Source: a virus
Strand: one strand, 5' to 3'
DNA: 64,000 bases
Virus record (IMG/VR): IMGVR_UViG_3300032288_005197
Location: 1 to 64,000 of that record
Below are positions 26,450-34,887 of this stretch, piece after piece (positions within the stretch are counted from its first letter, which is position 1; every line of letters begins with the position of its first letter). The translations under genes and the position numbers were made by a program. The notes beneath the pieces were generated by a model. The model searched no databases. It was not told the origin of the DNA and worked only from the letters and a program-made list of their open reading frames with translations.

Positions 26450-26872
26450 TTAGGCCTCAAATTGTAATAAGTATTTAGTCTTGTTGACCAAATCTAAAAT
26501 TTCATCAGTCAAGTTGTATAGTTCTGAATCTTTATCCCTGTCGAATAGCTCGCAGAAAGTTCCTCTGAAGGTTACTTCAACCATGTCAAAAAATTCGCCG
26601 ACTGCCATTTCGTAATCGCATATTTCAATGGCTGCTTCTCCGAACTTCAGCTGGTCCTTTCCGTATTTACCGGCGATCGCTTCAACAATTATGTCCATTT
26701 GATCAATGAATCCCTCGTAAAAAGCACCATAATGGCGATGTTCTCTGTCATAACGAGTCTGCCAGTGAATTATTTTAGCCTGGTCAGCTATTTGCATCAA
26801 CGATAGCATGAAATATGCAATTGATACGTTTTGAGATTCTTCAGCTTCAGGTAGTTCTTCTAATCCAAACAT
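26450..26872 (-). CDS. Dps/ferritin-like protein (DUF5856-type)
   Basis: A 140-residue helical protein. AKIIHWQTRYDREHRHYGAFYEGFIDQMDIIVEAIAGKYG resembles the helix pair of Dps proteins. His (HWQ), a second His in EHRH, Asp and Glu are spaced such that H-x14-D-x3-E equals the ferroxidase ligand spacing of Dps (H43, D58, E62). The first His is three residues closer than in Dps. Phage relatives occur in T4-like phages with unknown role. It sits in the capsid-cargo-like operon and could bind metal or DNA inside the head. It shares one base with its upstream neighbour. Confidence 0.65.
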   Translation of the reverse strand: MFGLEELPEAEESQNVSIAYFMLSLMQIADQAKIIHWQTRYDREHRHYGAFYEGFIDQMDIIVEAIAGKYGKDQLKFGEAAIEICDYEMAVGEFFDMVEVTFRGTFCELFDRDKDSELYNLTDEILDLVNKTKYLLQFEA

Positions 26873-27054
26873 TATTTGTTATGTGTTTTTTGTGACTTCT
26901 GCCATTTAGAAAATGGAGTTACCCAAAAATCACGATTCACGTTCTTTTTCAAGTAATCGTAAACGTCATTTCCGGTAGGGTGCTGTAGTACCGCATTACG
27001 TAGAGGTTCTTTGCCCTTGCGGTAATTGTCCAAATTTTTAAACGTGTTTTCCAT
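26872..27054 (-). CDS. Small basic protein, operon leader
   Basis: A 60-residue basic protein (about one in five residues Lys/Arg) with no recognised motif. It begins only four bases after a late-promoter-like AATAAATAAC and is the first gene of the 22-27 kb operon, overlapping the Dps-like gene by one base. It could be a DNA-binding head protein; no evidence beyond composition. Confidence 0.6.
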   Translation of the reverse strand: MENTFKNLDNYRKGKEPLRNAVLQHPTGNDVYDYLKKNVNRDFWVTPFSKWQKSQKTHNK

Positions 27055-27058
27055 CTAG

Positions 27059-27068
27059 GTTATTTATT
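27059..27068 (-). promoter_or_regulatory. T4-type late promoter motif for the cargo operon
   Basis: AATAAATAAC on the minus strand, four bases before the ATG at 27054. So close a spacing would give an almost leaderless message from the normal late start. Confidence 0.55.
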
Positions 27069-27157
27069 AAACGTCACCATCATTCTTTCGAGAGAGCTGG
27101 TTAAAACTTTATCGCCCGGGTAGATATAATTAATAAACATAAAAACTGTAATTACTG

Positions 27158-28729
27158 ATGAAGTTTGAAGAATTAACAAAGGAACAGGTATTACTAATTT
27201 CTGAAATTTACTGGAACAAAGAGCTAAGCTGGGACGATCGAATGAAACAGCTTAGTGACTATTTAGACAAATCGGAAAGAACTGTTCAAAAATGGTTAGC
27301 TAAGCTTGGAATAACCGAGAGCTCTGTTCAAGAGTCTCCGCAATTAATAAAGGCTAGGGAACGAAAGTTCGATAAGAAAAAGAAAAAATTTCTAATCACT
27401 TGGGCACAAAACGACACACCAGTTCATGAAGCTTTCGTTTGTAACTTGGAGGCCTATGCTAAAGAGATCAATGCTGACATTCATGTGATCGCCGGTCGGT
27501 ACAAAAATCCAACATCGGTTTTTACCGATAAGAACTATGAAACTTGGGCTGATCGCATTTTAGATTATCTAGATGCAAATCGTCATGAACTTCATAAGCA
27601 CATGTGGATCATGTCGGACGTAAAGATTCAACCGACCGCCGTTGACCCAATGACCGGTTTACAGGGAATGAGCGGAATCAATTCCTGCGTTTTTGGCTCT
27701 CCCAAAGTACATTTAGAAACAATTCCGGTACTTGAGGGTAATTTACCAAAAATGATGTTAACGACTGGTGCTTGCACCGTCAAGAATTACACCGACTCGA
27801 AGTCCGGTAAAAAGGGAGAGTTCCATCACACTCTTGGATTTGCAATCGTTGAAATCAAAAACTCAGAAGTGTTTTTTGTTCGTCAAGTAACAGCAACTGA
27901 GGACGGAAATTTCTATGATCTTAACTATAGAGTTGAGTACGACACGGACTCTTTTGAGAGTGCTGTTTCTAAAAATTCAGAAGTGTCAGCTGCCATTCTT
28001 GGAGATCTCCATTACGGCCAGCACGATCAAAGAGTGATTGATAAAACTCTAAATCTTTTCAAGGTTCTAAAACCTGATCACGTAGTCCTACATGACGTGT
28101 TTGATGGGTTATCAATAAATCATCACGAAAGCAAAGATCCATTCATCCAATATCAGAGAGAAATTGACGGATCCAACCGACTGCGTTGGGAGATCGATTC
28201 AATGCTTTCCGGGCTGGAAGATTTTAAAGAGTACGACGTGACCATCGTTAGAAGTAATCACGATGACTTTTTGGACAGATGGCTAAAGAGCACAGATTGG
28301 CGAAAAGCTACCACTCTTAAAAATTCGCTAGAGTACATGGAGTTTAGTACCCTTCTCTTAAAGGGCGAAGCTCCAAATGGAATCATACCTTACTTAATCA
28401 AGCAAAAATTTCCAAAGTTTAGGACCTTAGGCCGAAGCGATAGCTTTGTTGTTAACGGCTGGGAGCTCGGTCAACATGGAGATATTGGATCAAACGGTTC
28501 ACGCGGGTCTCTGTTACAATTTAGGAAGTTAAATACTAAAGTAGTAGTTGGCCATTACCATTCACCAGGCAGAAAGGACGGAGCATTAGCTGTCGGAACT
28601 TCAACTCTGCTGAGAGTCAATTATAACGTAGGCCCTAGCGGTTGGTTACAATCTCATGTGATCATCCATAAGGACGGAAAAGCACAACACATAAATTTCA
28701 TTAAGGGCGAATTTACGACCTTATTTTAA
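27158..28729 (+). CDS. HTH plus calcineurin-like metallophosphoesterase (T5 A1-like)
   Basis: A 523-residue protein. Residues 1-52 form a helix-turn-helix-like domain (LSDYLDKSERTVQKWLAKLGI). The middle (ITWAQNDTPVHEAFVCNLEAYAK, TTGACTVKN) resembles the N-terminal part of T5 A1-type phage proteins. The C-terminal half has all metallophosphoesterase motifs: GDLHYGQHD (G282), DVFDG, SNHDD, GQHGD and GHYHSPG. It could be a nuclease or phosphatase acting on DNA or RNA. T5 A1 is linked to host DNA degradation. The upstream region (27100-27157) is AT-rich with no clear promoter box. Confidence 0.75.
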   Translation: MKFEELTKEQVLLISEIYWNKELSWDDRMKQLSDYLDKSERTVQKWLAKLGITESSVQESPQLIKARERKFDKKKKKFLITWAQNDTPVHEAFVCNLEAYAKEINADIHVIAGRYKNPTSVFTDKNYETWADRILDYLDANRHELHKHMWIMSDVKIQPTAVDPMTGLQGMSGINSCVFGSPKVHLETIPVLEGNLPKMMLTTGACTVKNYTDSKSGKKGEFHHTLGFAIVEIKNSEVFFVRQVTATEDGNFYDLNYRVEYDTDSFESAVSKNSEVSAAILGDLHYGQHDQRVIDKTLNLFKVLKPDHVVLHDVFDGLSINHHESKDPFIQYQREIDGSNRLRWEIDSMLSGLEDFKEYDVTIVRSNHDDFLDRWLKSTDWRKATTLKNSLEYMEFSTLLLKGEAPNGIIPYLIKQKFPKFRTLGRSDSFVVNGWELGQHGDIGSNGSRGSLLQFRKLNTKVVVGHYHSPGRKDGALAVGTSTLLRVNYNVGPSGWLQSHVIIHKDGKAQHINFIKGEFTTLF

Positions 28730-28744
28730 ATAACCCAGCACTAA

Positions 28745-30031
28745 ATGATAGATTCATCAAACATTCAAACTCTTGTAGGAAACCATGTAGCTCCTTACAT
28801 TTACAACTCAAAAGAGTTTATTCCAGGAAAAACTCCAATTTATTACTCAGGGCCTTATTGGGACAATCGCGAAATCGAAGCTGCGATAAATGCTTTCGTA
28901 AACGGAAAATGGATAACTACTGGAGAGAATGTTTTCAAGTTCGAAAGAGCTTTTTCTCGTAGATTCAATGTGAAACATTCGCTAATGGTGAACTCAGGTT
29001 CTTCCGCTAATCTTGTGTTAATCACCGCTCTAAAAACTAGATTCGGTTGGCAAGATGAGGATGAGGTAATCGTTTCACCAGTTGGATTTCCAACTACAAT
29101 CTCTGTGCTTTACCAGAATCGACTTACCCCAGTGTTCGTTGATATTGAATGGGATACTCTTAACTTTGATGTTGATAAAATCGAAGAGAAGATCACTCCA
29201 AGAACAAAGGCAATTTTTGTTTCCCCAGTATTAGGTAATCCTCCTAACTTCGATAAACTAATTGAACTTTGCGAAAAACACAATCTGCAACTAGTTGGAG
29301 ATAATTGTGATAGCTTAGGTTCAAAATGGAAAGGTAAATATCTCAATGAGTATTATGTTGCATTTTCAAATTCATTTTATCCAGCTCACCACATTTCGAC
29401 GGGTGAGGGCGGAATGGTTTGTACAAACGACGATGAACTTAAAAAGATAATGACTAGCGTTGCTTGGTGGGGTAGAGACTGCTATTGCGTAGGTTCTGCC
29501 AATCTTTTAGCGTGTGGAACTTGTGGAAAAAGATTCGATAAATGGTTGGACTCCTATGACGGAATAATTGATCACAAGTACGTGTTCTCAAATATGGGAT
29601 ATAACTTAAAGCCACTAGACCTTCAAGGCGCAATCGGAACTGAGCAGTTGCTTAAGATCGATGAGATTGAAACTAATCGTAAGGCATCAAAATCTAGACT
29701 TGAAAAAATATTTTTGGAAAATATCCCTGGGATCAAAGCAGTTGCTAGTCTAGACGACTCTGATGCTTGCTGGTTCGGAACACCTTTCATTTGTGAAGAG
29801 CCTGGACTAAAGCATCGTTTGGTTCAGTATCTAGAAGATAATAAGATCCAAACTAGAAACTATTTTGCAGGTAATATCTTATTACACCCTGGGTACTCTC
29901 ACTTGGGAGATTCCAATGATTTCCCTGAATCAAATAAAGTGCTAGACAAAGTATTCTTCATTGGAGCAGCACCTCACTACACAGAACCGGTATTTGAATA
30001 CGTTGAACAAGTCATAAAGAATTTTAAATGA
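28745..30031 (+). CDS. rfbH: E1-type 3-dehydrase (RfbH/DegT family) for deoxysugar synthesis
   Basis: A 428-residue PLP-dependent enzyme. In place of the catalytic Lys it has HH at 215-216 (YPAHHISTGEGG), the mark of CDP-4-keto-6-deoxyglucose-3-dehydrase. Four Cys in the pattern C188-x57-C246-x-C248-x8-C257 match the 2Fe-2S cluster of E1 almost exactly. It removes the C3 hydroxyl of a nucleotide-linked 4-keto sugar and needs a reductase partner. It overlaps the next sugar gene by 4 bases. It is not a simple aminotransferase. Confidence 0.85.
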   Translation: MIDSSNIQTLVGNHVAPYIYNSKEFIPGKTPIYYSGPYWDNREIEAAINAFVNGKWITTGENVFKFERAFSRRFNVKHSLMVNSGSSANLVLITALKTRFGWQDEDEVIVSPVGFPTTISVLYQNRLTPVFVDIEWDTLNFDVDKIEEKITPRTKAIFVSPVLGNPPNFDKLIELCEKHNLQLVGDNCDSLGSKWKGKYLNEYYVAFSNSFYPAHHISTGEGGMVCTNDDELKKIMTSVAWWGRDCYCVGSANLLACGTCGKRFDKWLDSYDGIIDHKYVFSNMGYNLKPLDLQGAIGTEQLLKIDEIETNRKASKSRLEKIFLENIPGIKAVASLDDSDACWFGTPFICEEPGLKHRLVQYLEDNKIQTRNYFAGNILLHPGYSHLGDSNDFPESNKVLDKVFFIGAAPHYTEPVFEYVEQVIKNFK

Positions 30032-31299
30032 TCGTAGTTTTAGGAGACGGATTACTTGCAACTGAAATAGTCAAACAGACAGGTTGGGCCCAAATCTCTA
30101 GAAAAAAGGATGGGTTCGACATCACGGATCTTTCTACTTGGCAAAATCTACTAGACGAAGCGACTGCTATTGTTAACTGCATTGCCTACACTAATACCTA
30201 TGACTCTAATAGGGAATTGAATTGGCAAGTTAATGTGGTCGGAGTAAAATCATTAATTGATTTTTGCAATCAACGATCTATCAAGCTGATTCACATTTCG
30301 ACCGATTACGTTTACTCAAATTCAGTAAGACTCGCGTCAGAAACCGATGTTCCAGTTCATTTACCTACCTGGTACGGCTACTCTAAATTGGTTGGGGATG
30401 CTCTTGTGCAATTAGAGTCAAATGACTATTTGCTGTGTAGAGAATCTCATAAACCGTATCCATTTCCATACGATAAAGCCTGGAATGATCAATTAACTAG
30501 CGGAGATTTTGTAACCACAATCTCACGATTAATAATTGACTTGATCGACAAAGACGCGAAAGGGCTCTACAATGTTGGCACTCGGTTAAAAACGTGGTAC
30601 TCATTAACCGTAAACGAATTCAATACTGAACCTATTCCTAGACCAAAACATGCCCCAGCTGATATTTCAATGAATACTTCAAAGCTCAAGAGCTTCTTAT
30701 CTCAAATCGATAAAGAAGTTGTCATTGCCGCGTATGATCGAGACTATTCATGGATTAATAAACTCGATTCAAATGTCAAAAAGACGGTCTATCGAAAAGG
30801 CGATCCTGCTCTAAGTAATGAGTTCGAAATCTACCTTCCAAATAATGTCGGAAGAGACGTTCACACGTTCTTTTATCATATTGTCAACCGATACGATAGC
30901 TTATCTGATTTTACGTTTTTTTCACAAGATGACCCTTTCGATCATGTCAATAATTACATTCATTTAATTAATGGAGTCCCTAGCGATTGGACTACTTGCG
31001 CAGTTCTCAAAATCGATGAAATTTGGTTTTTTGATACTTGCTACAAACGTGTCTTAAAGACAGATAAATTCGGAAATCCTCACCATACCGGATTGGAATT
31101 AGAACCAGTGTGGTCTCGAATATTCTCTGAGCCTTTTCCTGAGAGTCTTGACTTTGTCGCAGCTGGCCATTTTTGCGCTTCGCGCCAACAGATCCACACT
31201 AAACCAAAAGAGTTCTATGAAAAGATTCTTAGAGTTCTAGAGGATGATCCAATTTCTCCATGGTGCATTGAACGATTTGAATCTTACATATTCACATAA
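30028..31299 (+). CDS. RmlD-like sugar reductase fused to DUF3431-like domain
   Basis: A 423-residue fusion. Residues 1-205 form a short-chain dehydrogenase of the dTDP-4-dehydrorhamnose reductase kind (VVLGDGLLATEI, ISTDYVYS, YGYSKL for Tyr and Lys), probably NAD(P)H-dependent. Residues 230-423 resemble DUF3431 glycosyltransferase-like domains (YLPNNVGRDVHTFFYHIVNRYD, FFSQDDPFDH, GHFCASRQQIHTKPKEFYEKIL). Fusing sugar synthesis with transfer would channel the product. It partners with the dehydrase encoded just upstream, and a terminator follows. The activities are family-based inference. Confidence 0.7.
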   Translation: MIVVLGDGLLATEIVKQTGWAQISRKKDGFDITDLSTWQNLLDEATAIVNCIAYTNTYDSNRELNWQVNVVGVKSLIDFCNQRSIKLIHISTDYVYSNSVRLASETDVPVHLPTWYGYSKLVGDALVQLESNDYLLCRESHKPYPFPYDKAWNDQLTSGDFVTTISRLIIDLIDKDAKGLYNVGTRLKTWYSLTVNEFNTEPIPRPKHAPADISMNTSKLKSFLSQIDKEVVIAAYDRDYSWINKLDSNVKKTVYRKGDPALSNEFEIYLPNNVGRDVHTFFYHIVNRYDSLSDFTFFSQDDPFDHVNNYIHLINGVPSDWTTCAVLKIDEIWFFDTCYKRVLKTDKFGNPHHTGLELEPVWSRIFSEPFPESLDFVAAGHFCASRQQIHTKPKEFYEKILRVLEDDPISPWCIERFESYIFT

Positions 31300-31300
31300 A

Positions 31301-31322
31301 AAAAGCTCCCTTTGGAGCTTTT
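31301..31322. terminator. Bidirectional terminator
   Basis: AAAAGCTCC-CTTT-GGAGCTTTT hairpin flanked by A and T runs. It separates the plus-strand sugar genes from the minus-strand RNA-repair genes. Confidence 0.85.
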
Positions 31323-31326
31323 TCTT

Positions 31327-33195
31327 TTAATCTTCAATTTGTATTATTGGTTCTGGGTAGGATTCATTAGGTTCATCAGCCGTCACATTAGAATGATTAA
31401 TACTTTCAGTTATTGATTCCATTAAATCCTTATTTAGATTATAAAATTCTGAATGGACTGATGACGGGGTGTATTCCTTGTAGGTACCGTAATTCTTTTC
31501 TTTTATTGAGTTTAAGATTGTTTCCGATACTAAATCGTTTGGAATTTCAATTAGCTTAGTATCTCTCTTAATGTTCAAGTTTCGTGATCTCTTTTTTGCT
31601 AATTCTAATTGTAGAGCAAGGTCCTTTATTCTGCTAGGTTCTGCTGCTATTGATAGCGGTTCGTACTGGGGTTTAATTGACTTAAGAATGCTTTCGATAT
31701 TTCCATCGCTAATTACTACATGTCCTGTAATATTTTGAGTATCACTTGCTGCTAATTTATTAAGAGCATTAGCTAATGTTTCCTTTTTAAACGGAAACCT
31801 TTTAGTTTGCTTTCCTGGATGAATACACACAAGCAAAGTGGGTACTCCAGTTTTTTCATTTAAGGTCTTTGCGGTTTTGATATGGCCTTTATGAATTGGT
31901 TGAAATTCAGATACCAATAAATTTACTTTTTTAACTTTGCGTTGCTCGTCTTGCTGTAAATCATAGGTTTCAAAATAACCTGGGGATTTTTCATCTCCAA
32001 CAAACTCATTAAACGAAGGAAAATAATTCTCGTATAGTTTTTCGCCCATTGCAACCTGATTTAATTTTTCAATTTGAGAAATCAGGTTAGCTTTCATTGA
32101 GTCAGTGAACAGTGGAGAATTTATTTTAATTTTCTTTTTACGAAAGGTATTAATAAAAACTCTGTATATTTCTTTGTAGTTCGGATTCTCTTGAATTATG
32201 GGTATAAGAATAGGATCGTTTATTAGATCAGTATTAATGTCAAATTCTTCACGTTTCAAGAATTCTGGCACCTGGATGTCAAGATCACTATACTTGTCTC
32301 CGTATTCATGGATGAACTCTACGAATAGATGATTAAGTAAAGATACAAATCTCTCTTCGACGGTTTCTCCAGAAATGGTGAATGATCTTAGGTCAGAAAG
32401 TCGATAGCTCTCAATGAAATTCATCAAGTCGCTCACAATTATCCAAATGTAATCGTCGCTTTTTTTACCAACTTGAGGTTTAGGCAAGTTCTTTGAATTA
32501 TCGTAAAATACCGGATCAACCAATTTTGCCAATACTGCAGAATCGTCAATTGAAGGTCCGTCGTCGTAGAATCTAAACACAACTTCGTCAATTGAACGCT
32601 CGTCAACCGGATTTTGAGAATTTTCATCAATGGTTGGGCTGAGTATTGATATGAGATGCTTAGTAAATGATTCAGTCTTGAACTTCTCTGATAACTTTTC
32701 CAAAGGGGTAAAAATGAATTCTTGGATCTTTACTTGTTGATCTTCAGAAAGCTTTCCTTGAAAAAGAATTGCTGGTTGATTAACGTTGAACGCTCCTGCC
32801 CATTTATTAAGTTCTTCTCTGTCGTGAATTACGCTAGAGGTTTGATAATTCTCATCTAACACCTTTATGTGACTTATCGTTAGCGGGGTCGCTCTGCCTG
32901 GAGCATAGTCAAATCCAAACACGTAGTTTTCAGGTAATGATTTTATTGCATCAATCCCAAGGCTCTCAAAATGTTTAACGCCTGGTTCATAGTACTTACT
33001 AAGAACTCGGTCGATGTAACTAATTTTGCTGTCCTTTTTAAAGAAGTTAAATTTATCTGTGCTCGCATCTCTTTTGACGCCAAAATACGCGCCTTCTATT
33101 TTTTCGTTAATGATGACGGTTTTATTAAGAAGATTCTCCAAGAACTCCTTGCCACGTTTTTCATAAACGTCTCGTAAATGTGATAGTCCTGCCAT
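31327..33195 (-). CDS. RNA ligase fused to nicotinamide/cytidylyl-type nucleotidyltransferase
   Basis: A 622-residue fusion. Residues 1-~215 are a nucleotidyltransferase/ligase: motif I EKIEG (Lys32), YVFGFDYAPG (91-100, motif III-like) and DEVVFRF (204-210, motif IV-like). Residues 424-~560 form an HIGH-type adenylyl/cytidylyltransferase (NLLVSEFQPIHKGH) as in NMN adenylyltransferase. The linker holds a copy of the capsid tag, FPSFNEFVGDE (392-402). The gene follows the P-loop kinase and HAD genes, recalling T4 Pnkp/Rnl RNA repair. A late-promoter motif lies five bases before the ATG. The real substrates are unproven; the tag suggests processing or packaging. Confidence 0.7.
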   Translation of the reverse strand: MAGLSHLRDVYEKRGKEFLENLLNKTVIINEKIEGAYFGVKRDASTDKFNFFKKDSKISYIDRVLSKYYEPGVKHFESLGIDAIKSLPENYVFGFDYAPGRATPLTISHIKVLDENYQTSSVIHDREELNKWAGAFNVNQPAILFQGKLSEDQQVKIQEFIFTPLEKLSEKFKTESFTKHLISILSPTIDENSQNPVDERSIDEVVFRFYDDGPSIDDSAVLAKLVDPVFYDNSKNLPKPQVGKKSDDYIWIIVSDLMNFIESYRLSDLRSFTISGETVEERFVSLLNHLFVEFIHEYGDKYSDLDIQVPEFLKREEFDINTDLINDPILIPIIQENPNYKEIYRVFINTFRKKKIKINSPLFTDSMKANLISQIEKLNQVAMGEKLYENYFPSFNEFVGDEKSPGYFETYDLQQDEQRKVKKVNLLVSEFQPIHKGHIKTAKTLNEKTGVPTLLVCIHPGKQTKRFPFKKETLANALNKLAASDTQNITGHVVISDGNIESILKSIKPQYEPLSIAAEPSRIKDLALQLELAKKRSRNLNIKRDTKLIEIPNDLVSETILNSIKEKNYGTYKEYTPSSVHSEFYNLNKDLMESITESINHSNVTADEPNESYPEPIIQIED

Positions 33196-33200
33196 ATTGG

Positions 33201-33209
33201 TTATTTATT
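33201..33209 (-). promoter_or_regulatory. T4-type late promoter motif
   Basis: AATAAATAA on the minus strand, formed by the last codons and stop of the kinase gene and five bases from the ligase ATG. It would make a nearly leaderless late message for the ligase fusion. Confidence 0.5.
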
Positions 33210-33809
33210 AGGCTCAATGCCCAATAGCCTGCAGCATTCGTTATTAAATGAAACGACTGAGGCTTGATCAAATTGATTGAAAACAAAGCTCAGGCCATTA
33301 TTTTTATCTGAGTCTGCTAGATTTTTTAATCCGGACTCAATCAATGTTGCCATTAACTGCTGTTCTTCAATTGTTGAATGCTTGCCATCCCAAGTATCTT
33401 TGACTCTGTGAGAATCACCGGTTTGACCAGCAACTGAAACAACAAGAGTCTTTGAATTCTTATAGAGATCAGAGCTTATGAGTTTAAGAAACTCTAGCTC
33501 AGCTTGACTTCGGCCCAATCGCTTTCTTAGTATTGCCCAAGTATACGCAGATATGATAGCCCTATCGAATATCCAAATCTTGTCCTTGTATTCGGGCCTC
33601 AAGTTCATTTCCATGATGGTCATGATATTTCCTAGGCTAAAGTAGTGCAGTGCTGGAGTTTCATCAAGATCGACGAGATCGAGAGCCTTTACGTGATTTG
33701 CAAAATAAAACTTGTAATACTCGATTCTTGGATCCTTGTGATTCTCAAGGAATTGATTAATTAAAAACGTTTTGCCAGAGTGTCTGGCTCCTTCTACGAA
33801 TAGTATCAT
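33201..33809 (-). CDS. P-loop kinase (deoxynucleotide or polynucleotide kinase-like)
   Basis: A 202-residue protein starting at the ATG at 33809 (MILFVEGARHSGKT), which overlaps the stop of the HAD gene; the longer reading from 33866 adds only upstream sequence. Walker A is EGARHSGKT, and FDRAIISAYTW resembles the DR catalytic segment of dNMP kinases. With the HAD protein and RNA ligase it could act as a 5'-end kinase in RNA repair; a dNMP kinase role is the alternative. The C-terminus ends in Asn-Lys-stop, forming part of the downstream promoter motif. Confidence 0.65.
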   Translation of the reverse strand: MILFVEGARHSGKTFLINQFLENHKDPRIEYYKFYFANHVKALDLVDLDETPALHYFSLGNIMTIMEMNLRPEYKDKIWIFDRAIISAYTWAILRKRLGRSQAELEFLKLISSDLYKNSKTLVVSVAGQTGDSHRVKDTWDGKHSTIEEQQLMATLIESGLKNLADSDKNNGLSFVFNQFDQASVVSFNNECCRLLGIEPNK

Positions 33810-34336
33810 AATAATTTTAATCTTTCTGCTTCTGAAAATTCTTCCAGGGATCTTGCCGAATCCCAATCTATTTTAATGACTCTGCTTTTGTCGACAAAAA
33901 CGAAATCGACTTTACAATTAAGCCCAATATCTAAAAAGTAGGAGGTGTACTTGATGATTTCCCAAAGAGAATCCTCAAATACGGTAATTGAATCAGCGCC
34001 AGTAGTTCTTATTAGCTCAATAACGGTCTCAGCTTTATCGCTTTCTCTTCCCAAGAAATAAGTTTTGTCGAACCTAATATTATACTCAGAAAGTAGATCT
34101 AGAACCGCAGATTCGCAGGCTTTAACTCGATGAGTTATCAAGTAGTTAAGACAATCGTCTCCAGTTCTTTCAATTGTGTTTGCAATTCCCCTAATGTTGA
34201 ATTTCTTTGACAAAGATTCTGGCGAATCGAACCATTGATAAGGTTCCATACCCGTTGCTTCGCTACAAGTGTATCCTGGCACCCTAAATAATGTCTCGTC
34301 AAAATCAAATATGTTAATATGTGGTCCGTTTTCCAT
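33806..34336 (-). CDS. HAD-superfamily phosphatase, RNA-repair type
   Basis: A 176-residue protein with the nucleophile motif FDFDETLF (residues 9-16), THR as motif II (YLITHR) and FEDSL as motif IV. The pattern matches the HAD domains of polynucleotide kinase-phosphatases and 'Swiss Army Knife' RNA repair proteins. It overlaps the kinase gene by four bases and precedes the ligase. In T4, PseT joins phosphatase and kinase in one polypeptide; here they are separate. RNA 3'-end cleaning is the inferred role; a sugar phosphatase is possible. Confidence 0.7.
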   Translation of the reverse strand: MENGPHINIFDFDETLFRVPGYTCSEATGMEPYQWFDSPESLSKKFNIRGIANTIERTGDDCLNYLITHRVKACESAVLDLLSEYNIRFDKTYFLGRESDKAETVIELIRTTGADSITVFEDSLWEIIKYTSYFLDIGLNCKVDFVFVDKSRVIKIDWDSARSLEEFSEAERLKLL

Positions 34337-34349
34337 ACGATATTTTACT

Positions 34350-34359
34350 GATAAATAAC
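34350..34359 (+). promoter_or_regulatory. T4-type late promoter motif
   Basis: GATAAATAAC on the plus strand in the divergent gap, 28 bases before the ATG at 34388. Confidence 0.5.
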
Positions 34360-34387
34360 CTAGTAGTTTTATCTAATATACCAAATA

Positions 34388-34855
34388 ATGAACAGAGTAC
34401 TAAGACACACACGCGAACACATGGGCAACCGCTATCACCTGGTTAGGGAATGCGTGCAGGCTCAAAAACCTTTCGCGATCTATAATTTCACGAATTCTAA
34501 GCAATACAACCAATTTCTTTACGATTTGGACAACTACGGTAAGCTTAATTACGTTTTGCAGACCATTACATCAGTTGACATGTCCAATCGAGCTAGAAGA
34601 GTTTTTCCAAGCATTTTTGTAACAAATGAGGGAACTGAAGTTAACCTAGATCAATTCAAAGAAATGGTCAAGGGCTCAATCAAGCACTACAACTTAGACT
34701 CTATCGTATGCCTATATGACGGAGCTGTATCAGTTTTCTACAAGAACGGAGAACACCATGAAATCGGAAGTTCTCTGTACGCAAGTAGTAGCATTCAGGA
34801 ATTCAATAGCGATTTCTATCAAATTGAGGGCATCTATTATTGTTTTATCAGATAA
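34388..34855 (+). CDS. Hypothetical protein upstream of recombination genes
   Basis: A 155-residue protein, soluble, with mixed alpha/beta predicted pattern (FAIYNFTNSKQYNQFLYDLDNY, SIVCLYDGAVSVFYKNGEHHEIG). No family recognised. It starts behind a late-promoter motif in the divergent region and is followed after 32 bases by the UvsY-like gene, so it may or may not be co-transcribed with the recombination genes. Confidence 0.65.
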   Translation: MNRVLRHTREHMGNRYHLVRECVQAQKPFAIYNFTNSKQYNQFLYDLDNYGKLNYVLQTITSVDMSNRARRVFPSIFVTNEGTEVNLDQFKEMVKGSIKHYNLDSIVCLYDGAVSVFYKNGEHHEIGSSLYASSSIQEFNSDFYQIEGIYYCFIR

Positions 34856-34887
34856 AACTTCGGTCAATATCTTGATAAAATATAAAG

